This document shows positions 58,018 through 64,000 of a stretch of 64,000 bases of DNA, one piece after another (position 1 is the first letter of the stretch; every line of letters starts with the position of its first letter). The stretch lies in assembly GCA_021851785.1 (NCBI GenBank), contig JAJZBV010000003.1, forward strand, positions 86,375-150,374. Direction: 5' to 3'. Source of the DNA: Pseudomonadota bacterium. Lineage in GTDB: Bacteria; Pseudomonadota; Alphaproteobacteria; Acetobacterales; Acetobacteraceae. Both the position numbers and the translations under genes were made by a program. The notes beneath the pieces were generated by a model. It was not told where the DNA came from, searched no databases, and worked only from the letters and a program-made list of their open reading frames with translations.

Positions 58018-61000
58018 TCACTCCGGCGCGCCGAAGCCGCCGCCGCCCGGGGTTTCGATCACGAACGCATCGCCGGGCGCGAGTTCGGCGCGATCGACGC
58101 CGCGGAGGATGTCGCGCCGGCCATCGCCGCGCTCGACCCATTGCCGCCCGGGCGCGCCGTCCTCGCCGCCTTCGAGCCCGAACGGCGCCACCTCGCGGCG
58201 CGAGGCGACGATCACCGCCGTCATCGGCGCGAGAAAACGGAGCTTGCGCCGCGCGCCATCGCCGCCACGGTGGCGCCCCGCCCCGCCCGAGCCACGGCGG
58301 AGGGAAAATTCCTCGAGCCGCACCGGATAGCGGAGTTCAAGAATTTCGGCATCTGTCATGCGGGTATTGGTCATGTGCGTCTGCACCGCCGCGGTGCCGT
58401 CAAAATCCGGCCCGGCGCCGGTGCCGCCGCAGATCGTCTCGTAGTATTGATATTTCGCGTCACCGAACAGGAAATTGTTCATCGTCGCCTGGCTACAGGC
58501 GATCACCCCGAGCGCGCCGAAGAGCGCATTGCAGGTCGCTTGCGAGACCTCGGTATTGCCGGCAACGACGGCGCGGCCGGGCGAGGGGCTGAGGAAACTT
58601 CCTGGCGGGATCACGATCTCGATCGGTTTCAGACAGCCGTCGTTGAGCGGAATGTCGTCGCCGACGAGACAGCGGAAAACATAGAGCACGACGGCGCGGG
58701 TCACCGCCGGCGGGGCGTTGAAATTGCCATCCAACTGCTCGCCCCCGGTGCCGGTGAAATCGACGATCGCGGTGCGCTTCGCGGCATCGATACGCACCGC
58801 GACCGCCAGCGGCGCGCCGCGATCCATGCGATAGGTGAAGTGCCCGCCCGGAATGCGCGCCAGCACCCGGCGCACGCTCTCCTCGGCATTGTCCATGACA
58901 TGGCGCATATAGGCCGAAACCATGTCCCAGCCATACTGCGCGATCACCCGTTGCAATTCCCGCACCCCGCGCGCATTCGCCGCCACCTGCGCCTTGATGT
59001 CGGCGACATTGACATCGGGGCTGCGCGCCGGATAGCGCGCGGCCCCGAGCAGGGCGCGGAACTCCGTCTCGCGGAAATGCCCGCCCGAAGCATCGCCCTC
59101 GACGAGGAGAAAATCATCGATCACCACGCCCTCTTCCTCGAGCGTGGTCGAGTAGGGCGGCGTCGAACCCGGGGTCGCGCCGCCGATATCGGCGTGATGC
59201 CCGCGCGAGCCGACGAAAAAACGGATCTCGCGCCCGCTCTCGTCGAAAACCGGGGTGATGACGGTGACATCGGGGAGATGCGTGCCGCCGTTGAAGGGAT
59301 TGTTGAGGGCGATGACGTCGCCCGGTTTCAGGGTCTCGCCGCGCCGCGCGAGCACCGTGCGCACGCTTTCCCCCATCGCGCCGAGATGCACCGGCACATG
59401 CGGCGCATTGGCGACCAGCGCGCCGCTGCCATCGAAAATCGCGCAGGAGAAATCGAGCCGCTCCTTGATGTTCACGCTGAGCGAGGTGTTCTGCAAAACG
59501 GCGCCGGTCTGCTCGGCGACATTCATGAAGAGATTGTTGAAGAGTTCGAGCAGAACCGGATCGGCGCGCTCGGTGCCGGCGGCATGGCGCATCTCGCGCG
59601 CGCTCGCGCGGGTCAGCAGCAGATGGTTGCGCGCGGTGATTTCCGCCTGCCAGCCGGGCTCGATCACCGTCGTCGCATTGGCCTCGCGGATCAGCGCCGG
59701 GCCGGACAAACGATCGCCGGCGGCGAGCGCGCTGCGCTCGAACACCGGCGCGCGATGCGAAACCCCTTGGCTGAACAGCGAAACCTCGTCGATCGCCTCG
59801 GGCACGCCGACGGTTCGCGCCGCCAGCGTCTCTTCGGCGACCGCGTCGCCCGGGGCGATCGCCTCGATCGCGACCAGTTCGGCGACCAGCGCCCGCCCGG
59901 GCGGCGGCGTGAAACCGAAACGGGCGCTGTGCGCGTCGGCGAAATCGGCCACCATCGCGGCCAGCGGCCCGAACGGCACGGCGAGCGCGGCCTCGGTGCT
60001 TTCGATACGAATATGCACCGAATGATTGACGTGGATTGCCGCCCGCGCCGCCCCCTGCGCGACGAGCGCCGCGATGCCGTCGGCGGCGAGTTCGGCGAGG
60101 GTTTTTTCGAGAGTCGGAATCGCGGCGTCATCGAGCGGCGTTTCCACCGCCTGCTCGCGCATCACCACCTGATCGGCAAGCCCCATGCCATAGGCCGAGA
60201 GCACGCCGGCGAACGGATGCAAAAACACTTTGTCCATGCCGAGCGCATCGGCGACGAGACAGGCGTGCTGGCCGCCGGCGCCGCCGAAGCAGGCGAGCGT
60301 GAAGCGCGAGAGGTCATGGCCTTTTTGCACCGAAATCTGCTTGATGGCATTGGCCATGTTGGCGACCGCGATGGCGATGAACCCCTCCGCGAGACGCTCG
60401 GCGGTCTGCGCGATGCCGGTTTTCGCGCCGACCTCGGTGGCCAGGGCGGCGAATTTTTCGCGCACCAATCCGGCATCGAGCCTCTGGTCGCCACTTGCGC
60501 CGAAAATCGCCGGGAAATGCCGCGGCTGGATTTTGCCGAGACAGACATTGGCGTCCGTCACCGTGAGCGGCCCGCCATTGCGGTAGCTCGCCGGGCCGGG
60601 CACGGCGCCGGCCGAATCCGGGCCGACGCGGAGCCGCGCGCCGTCGAAATGCAGGATAGAGCCGCCGCCGGCGGCGACGGTGTTGATCGCCATCATCGGC
60701 GCGCGCAGGCGCACCCCGGCGATCTCGGTCTCGAAGGCGCGCTCGAAGGCGCCGTCATAGAGCGCGACATCGGTCGAGGTGCCGCCCATGTCGAAGCCGA
60801 TGATATGCGTTATCCCCGCCGCCTCCGCCGTGCGCGCGGCGCCGACGATGCCGCCGGCGGGGCCGGAGAGAATCGCATCCTTGCCCTGGAAATGCCGCGC
60901 CTCGGCGAGCCCGCCATGCGATTGCATGAAATAGAGCTTTGTCCCGGAAAGCGCCGCCGCCACCCGATCGACATAGCGGCGGAGAATCGGCGAGAGATAG

Positions 61001-61671
61001 GCGTCGACCACGGTGGTATCGCCGCGCGGCACCAGCCGCAGCAAGGGGCTGACCGCGTGGCTCGCCGAAACCTGCGCAAAACCGGCTTCGCGGGCGATGT
61101 CGGCGAGCCGCCGCTCGTGATCGGGGTATTTCCAGGCATGCATGCGCACGATCGCGCAGGCGGCAAACCCCTCGGCGCGGGCTTGGGCGAACGCTTCCCG
61201 CGCGCGCGCCTCATCGAGCGGGGCCAGTTCGGTGCCATCGGCGGCGATCCGGCCATCGATCTCCACCACCCCCTCGTAGAGCTGGCTCGGAAGCGTGATC
61301 GCGAGATCGAAAAGGCGCGGGCGCGCCTGGTTGCCGATGCGCAAAATATCGGCAAATCCCCGATCGACGACGAGCAGGGTGCGCTCGCCCTTGCGCTCCA
61401 GAAGCGCGTTGGTCGCGACCGTGGTGCCCATTTTCACCGCCTCGATCGCGCCGGGCGGAATTGGCGCCTCGGCGGCGAGGCCGAGCACCGCCCTGATCCC
61501 GGCGATCGCCGCGTCCGGATAGCGGGCGGGGTTTTCCGAGAGCAATTTATGGGTGAGCAAGCGCCCGTCCGGCGCCCGGGCGACGATATCGGTGAAGGTG
61601 CCGCCGCGATCGATCCAGAACTGCCAGCCGGGAGCAAGCGGGGTTTCGGGGCGCGCGGTGGCTTCGCTCAT
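58018..61671 (-). CDS. 5-oxoprolinase/hydantoinase, fused A and B subunits
   Basis: 1217 residues, the single-chain form like eukaryotic OPLAH and bacterial HyuA-HyuB fusions. The first 690 residues are HyuA-like: [21 protein letters not shown] (ATP-binding), [35 protein letters not shown]. The rest is HyuB-like: [42 protein letters not shown] and a C-terminal [23 protein letters not shown]. It hydrolyses 5-oxoproline or a related hydantoin/lactam using ATP. The ATG at 61671 (MSEATARPE) follows GAGG; an extension to 61722 is possible. Its upstream region carries a 26-bp palindrome shared with the divergent regulator. Confidence 0.92.
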   Translation of the reverse strand: MSEATARPETPLAPGWQFWIDRGGTFTDIVARAPDGRLLTHKLLSENPARYPDAAIAGIRAVLGLAAEAPIPPGAIEAVKMGTTVATNALLERKGERTLLVVDRGFADILRIGNQARPRLFDLAITLPSQLYEGVVEIDGRIAADGTELAPLDEARAREAFAQARAEGFAACAIVRMHAWKYPDHERRLADIAREAGFAQVSASHAVSPLLRLVPRGDTTVVDAYLSPILRRYVDRVAAALSGTKLYFMQSHGGLAEARHFQGKDAILSGPAGGIVGAARTAEAAGITHIIGFDMGGTSTDVALYDGAFERAFETEIAGVRLRAPMMAINTVAAGGGSILHFDGARLRVGPDSAGAVPGPASYRNGGPLTVTDANVCLGKIQPRHFPAIFGASGDQRLDAGLVREKFAALATEVGAKTGIAQTAERLAEGFIAIAVANMANAIKQISVQKGHDLSRFTLACFGGAGGQHACLVADALGMDKVFLHPFAGVLSAYGMGLADQVVMREQAVETPLDDAAIPTLEKTLAELAADGIAALVAQGAARAAIHVNHSVHIRIESTEAALAVPFGPLAAMVADFADAHSARFGFTPPPGRALVAELVAIEAIAPGDAVAEETLAARTVGVPEAIDEVSLFSQGVSHRAPVFERSALAAGDRLSGPALIREANATTVIEPGWQAEITARNHLLLTRASAREMRHAAGTERADPVLLELFNNLFMNVAEQTGAVLQNTSLSVNIKERLDFSCAIFDGSGALVANAPHVPVHLGAMGESVRTVLARRGETLKPGDVIALNNPFNGGTHLPDVTVITPVFDESGREIRFFVGSRGHHADIGGATPGSTPPYSTTLEEEGVVIDDFLLVEGDASGGHFRETEFRALLGAARYPARSPDVNVADIKAQVAANARGVRELQRVIAQYGWDMVSAYMRHVMDNAEESVRRVLARIPGGHFTYRMDRGAPLAVAVRIDAAKRTAIVDFTGTGGEQLDGNFNAPPAVTRAVVLYVFRCLVGDDIPLNDGCLKPIEIVIPPGSFLSPSPGRAVVAGNTEVSQATCNALFGALGVIACSQATMNNFLFGDAKYQYYETICGGTGAGPDFDGTAAVQTHMTNTRMTDAEILELRYPVRLEEFSLRRGSGGAGRHRGGDGARRKLRFLAPMTAVIVASRREVAPFGLEGGEDGAPGRQWVERGDGRRDILRGVDRAELAPGDAFVIETPGGGGFGAPE

Positions 61672-61715
61672 CGAGGTTCCTCGGGCTTGGGCGGTGGTTT
61701 TTTCCAGACCCATCA

Positions 61716-61741
61716 TTGACAAATTATCGATAAATCGTCAA
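61716..61741. promoter_or_regulatory. 26-bp palindrome, likely operator for the divergent regulator
   Basis: A near-perfect palindrome with outer half-sites TTGAC/GTCAA and centre ATCGAT; the two arms differ at only a few positions. It lies 45 bases upstream of the 5-oxoprolinase start and 38 bases upstream of the MarR-like gene. It is AT-rich in a GC-rich genome. TTGACA at its left edge also resembles a -35 box for the regulator gene. Binding by the adjacent regulator is inferred. Confidence 0.65.
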
Positions 61742-61779
61742 CGATTTCCCAACCACCCATCGTCAAGGGAGTGCCTTCG

Positions 61780-62313
61780 ATGCCTGAGCCCGAGGCTGCC
61801 CCGAAGATCCGGCGTGATCCCGTGGTGTCCTCCGCCCATCTCGCTTCCGGCGGCTCGCCGGCGCTCTCGGAGGTCGAATTCGGCCTCACCCTCGCCCATC
61901 ACGCCTTTCAGCGCTGGATGATCCGCTGCGCCGCCGCCGCCGGCGCGCCCGGCCTCTCGCCGATCGAGGTTCTGATCCTGCACACCGTCCGCCATCGCGA
62001 CCGGCCGAAGCGGCGGGCCGATATCGCCCTCGTCCTCGACATCGAGGATCCGCATCTCATCACCTACGCCCTCCGCAAGCTCACCCGCGCCGGCCTCATC
62101 AGCAGCGAACGCGCCGGCAAGGAGGCGCTGGTGCGCGCAACCGCGGACGGCGCGGCGCTCTGCGCCCGCTATGCCGCGATCCGCGAGCGGCTGCTGGTCG
62201 CGGGCTTTGCCGCGACCGGCCCCGGCGAGGCGCCGCTCTCGGCGCTCGCTTCCCTGCTGCGCGCGCTCTCCGGCCATTACAACCAGGCCGCCCGCGCGGC
62301 GGCGACGCTGTAA
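61780..62313 (+). CDS. MarR-like winged-helix transcriptional regulator
   Basis: 177 residues. The central part is a winged helix: LSPIEVLILHTVRHRDRPKRRADIALVLDIEDPHLITYALRKLTRAGLISSERAGKEALVRAT, with a C-terminal helix for dimerisation. It is divergent from the 5-oxoprolinase gene and has a 26-bp palindrome upstream, so local repression by a metabolite is a reasonable guess. The ATG at 61780 is 8 bases after AAGGGAG; a GTG three codons upstream is too close to it. Confidence 0.85.
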   Translation: MPEPEAAPKIRRDPVVSSAHLASGGSPALSEVEFGLTLAHHAFQRWMIRCAAAAGAPGLSPIEVLILHTVRHRDRPKRRADIALVLDIEDPHLITYALRKLTRAGLISSERAGKEALVRATADGAALCARYAAIRERLLVAGFAATGPGEAPLSALASLLRALSGHYNQAARAAATL

Positions 62314-62340
62314 CCCCGCCAGCAAGAAAGGAATCAGGCC

Positions 62341-63615
62341 ATTTCCGAGATCGCCGCTCCCCCCGCCGAAACCGGCTTGTGGGCGTTTTTCCGCAGCATG
62401 ACCGCGCCCGAACGCGGCACGTTTGTCGCCTGCGCCACCGGCTGGGCGCTCGATGGCATGGATTTCATGATCTACCCGTTGGTGCTGGGCTCGATCATGC
62501 AGCTCTGGCAGGTCGGCGGCGGCCGCGCTGGGCTGGCCGCGACGGCGACCTTGCTCGCCTCCGCGATCGGCGGCTGGCTCGCCGGGTTTCTGTCGGACCG
62601 CATCGGCCGGGTGCGCACCTTGCAGCTCACCATTCTGTGGTTCTCGCTGTTCAGCCTGCTCTCGGCTTTCGCGCAGAGTTTCAATCAGTTGCTTCTCTTC
62701 CGCACGCTCCTCGGGTTTGGCTTCGGCGGCGAATGGGCGGTCGGCGCGGTGTTGATGGGGGAGGTGATCCGCCCGGAATTTCGCGGCCGCGCGGTGGGCT
62801 CGGTGCAGGCGGGTTGGGCGCTCGGCTGGGGTGCCGCAGTCCTTGCCCAGGCGGTCTTGTTTTCGCAGCTTTCGCCTTCGCTGGCCTGGCGCGCGATGTT
62901 CGCCCTCGGTGTCGCCCCGGCGCTGCTCACGCTCTATATCCGTCGCCACGTCGCCGAGCCGGAACTGGCGGCGGCCAACCGCCAGCGGCGCCTCGCCGCC
63001 GGCGAAAGACATCCGCCGCTCGCGCGCATTTTCGCTCCCGACATCCTGCCGACCACCCTGCTCGCCGCCTTCGCCTCGACCGGCGCCCAAGGCGGCTATT
63101 ACGCCATCACCACCTGGCTCCCGACCTTCCTCAAAACCACGCGCGGGCTGAGCGTGATCGGCTCGACGGGCTATCTCGCGACGCTGATCGCCGGCAGTTT
63201 CGCCGGCTACCTCGCCGGCGCCTGGCTCGCCGACCGGATCGGACGGCGGATGCTGTTTCTCGTCTTCTCGGCCGCGGCGATCGTCATCGTTCTCGCCTAT
63301 ACGCAAATCCCGATCCCGAATCGGGCGATGCTGGTGCTCGGCTTTCCGCTCGGCTTCTTCGCCTCGGGCTATTTTTCCGGCTTCGGCCCGTTTCTCACCG
63401 AATTATTTCCGACCGCGATGCGCGGTTCGGGCCAGGGATTCTGCTATAATTTCGGCCGCGGCGTCGGCGCCCTGTTTCCGACCCTGGTCGGCTATCTCGC
63501 GGAAATCATCCCGCTCGCCGACGCCATCGCGGTGTTCTCGGTCATCGCCTATGCGGTGTTTTTCCTCGCCGCGTTCGCCCTGCCGGAAACACGCGGGCGG
63601 GCGCTCGATCACTGA
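62341..63615 (+). CDS. MFS transporter, probable non-standard ATT start
   Basis: 424 residues if started at ATT 62341, 412 from TTG 62377. Twelve membrane segments; GWALDGMDFMIYPLVLGSIMQ, GFLSDRIGRVRT and AWLADRIGRRMLFL match the aromatic-acid/sialate MFS families. No ATG, GTG or CTG lies between the in-frame TAA at 62311 and the TTG. AAAGGA at 62327-62332 is 8 bases before the ATT, and the frame from there reads (M)SEIAAPPAETGLWAFF, a typical start for this family, so ATT is favoured. It lies 27 bases after the regulator and probably imports a substrate for the 5-oxoprolinase (inference). Confidence 0.85.
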   Translation: MSEIAAPPAETGLWAFFRSMTAPERGTFVACATGWALDGMDFMIYPLVLGSIMQLWQVGGGRAGLAATATLLASAIGGWLAGFLSDRIGRVRTLQLTILWFSLFSLLSAFAQSFNQLLLFRTLLGFGFGGEWAVGAVLMGEVIRPEFRGRAVGSVQAGWALGWGAAVLAQAVLFSQLSPSLAWRAMFALGVAPALLTLYIRRHVAEPELAAANRQRRLAAGERHPPLARIFAPDILPTTLLAAFASTGAQGGYYAITTWLPTFLKTTRGLSVIGSTGYLATLIAGSFAGYLAGAWLADRIGRRMLFLVFSAAAIVIVLAYTQIPIPNRAMLVLGFPLGFFASGYFSGFGPFLTELFPTAMRGSGQGFCYNFGRGVGALFPTLVGYLAEIIPLADAIAVFSVIAYAVFFLAAFALPETRGRALDH

Positions 63616-63783
63616 AACAGGGGGCGGCTGAAAACCAGCCGGGAGAGCGGCGCCGACACATTATCCCCATCTCGCGAAAATCCGCCGCCGCGGCCGGAAA
63701 TAGAAAGAAAAGTGATTTTTTACAGATAGTTGAATTTTAACATTGGGGTAATCTCGGAGCTTCGCGCGCATCCTCCCACAGAT

Positions 63784-64000
63784 TTACCCACATCCCGGCG
63801 GGGATAAAGGCATGGGTGCCGCGTCCCATGCCGCCTGGATGCTGGCGAGCAGCGCCGCGCGCGGCAATCCGGCCGCGAGCGGCGGGCAGACGACGATATG
63901 GATCGGCCCCGGGCGCTTGAAAAACGCATTCTTTCCCCAGCGCAGACCCGAATCGGTCGCAACCGGCAGCACCGGCAGCTTCACCGTCGCCGCCATCGCC
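63784..64000 (-). CDS. 1-acyl-sn-glycerol-3-phosphate acyltransferase PlsC, C-terminal part (runs off the window)
   Basis: About 72 C-terminal residues. KLPVLPVATDSGLRWGKNAFFKRPGPIHIVV matches the end of bacterial lysophosphatidate acyltransferases (the PV-x-x-SG...G-x-x-x-x-KRPG block after the catalytic domain). The HX4D motif would lie outside the window. Convergent with the MFS gene; the 168-bp gap between them is AT-rich with no clear terminator. Confidence 0.8.
   Translation of the reverse strand, partial: AMAATVKLPVLPVATDSGLRWGKNAFFKRPGPIHIVVCPPLAAGLPRAALLASIQAAWDAAPMPLSPPGCG

Noticed and set aside
58141-61719. A 1192-codon open frame on the plus strand
   Set aside because: It lies fully antisense to the 5-oxoprolinase gene and its translation is rich in Arg, Gly, Asp and His with no family motif. 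It is the usual open antisense frame of a GC-rich gene.
63616-63783. Possible replication origin or DnaA boxes between the MFS gene and plsC
   Set aside because: TTATCCCCA and TTACCCACA each differ from the DnaA box by one base, but there are only two, in a 168-bp gap, with no origin-type gene neighbours.

Overview
The window is GC-rich (around 70%) alphaproteobacterial chromosome. It is most likely from a member of the Acetobacteraceae (Rhodospirillales) or a close relative. This rests on gene content and order: a trpG-trpD-trpC-moaC-moeA run, a pyrB-pyrC'-plsY-dprA-topA-rnr run, a fused LivM-LivG transporter subunit, a plant-type GshA and a short-form phosphatidylserine decarboxylase. Species-level placement cannot be made from sequence reading alone. 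Coding density is very high, and most neighbours overlap by ATGA/GTGA or sit a few bases apart.

Layout. 1-9859 (minus strand) is a long co-directional block: a lytic transglycosylase, moaB, a hotdog thioesterase, an SDR protein, an orphan DPPY-type DNA methyltransferase, trpG, trpD, trpC, moaC, moeA, then an LpxH-like phosphoesterase and a partial glycosyltransferase. 10001-11755 is an AidB-like acyl-CoA dehydrogenase with a clear terminator. 11965-17311 (plus) is a branched-chain/organic-acid ABC transporter operon ending in a crotonase. 17406-23462 holds galE, tRNA-Gln(TTG), pssA-psd, a LysM protein, a membrane protein and a b-type cytochrome. 23604-31322 holds OsmC, quinone oxidoreductase, a DUF3108 protein, Bax inhibitor-1, HU, DinB, a DsbA-like isomerase, an alpha/beta hydrolase and a sulfotransferase-like protein. 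31441-34256 is an acyl-CoA dehydrogenase plus acyl-CoA ligase pair. 34449-47619 (plus) is a core block: gltX, a lipoprotein, pyrB, pyrC', plsY, dprA, topA, rnr, an S41 protease and paiB. 47623-52135 (minus) holds a BTAD/TPR regulator, gshA and rsmE. 52158-56358 (plus) holds ubiA, an MFS transporter and a metallophosphoesterase/radical-SAM fusion whose stop codon lies in a short IS3-type remnant. 56779-63615 is a 5-oxoprolinase/hydantoinase cluster with a substrate-binding protein, a regulator and an MFS transporter. The window ends in a partial plsC.

The most unusual thing in the sequence is not a gene. At roughly ten gene borders, short tandem duplications of 12-20 bases copy a start codon, a stop codon or a whole stop/start junction. 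The most striking is in front of trpG. There a 14-base unit repeated about five times makes four consecutive five-codon mini-ORFs (Met-Ile-Leu-Leu-Pro), each ending in an ATGA overlap with the next, linking the upstream methyltransferase gene to trpG. Another copy, 20 bases long, appears to have frameshifted the N-terminus of an acyl-CoA ligase. A second repeat class is an AT-rich hairpin element found three times, each just after a stop codon and in the sense orientation of that gene.

Other points of interest are the phosphoesterase/radical-SAM fusion with altered metal ligands, a 303-bp non-autonomous IS3 derivative, a probable ATT start codon on the last MFS gene, and several enzymes lacking family catalytic residues (SDR with SxxxR, crotonase without either glutamate, pyrC' without the HxH motif). 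No CRISPR array, prophage, toxin-antitoxin pair or complete insertion sequence was seen.
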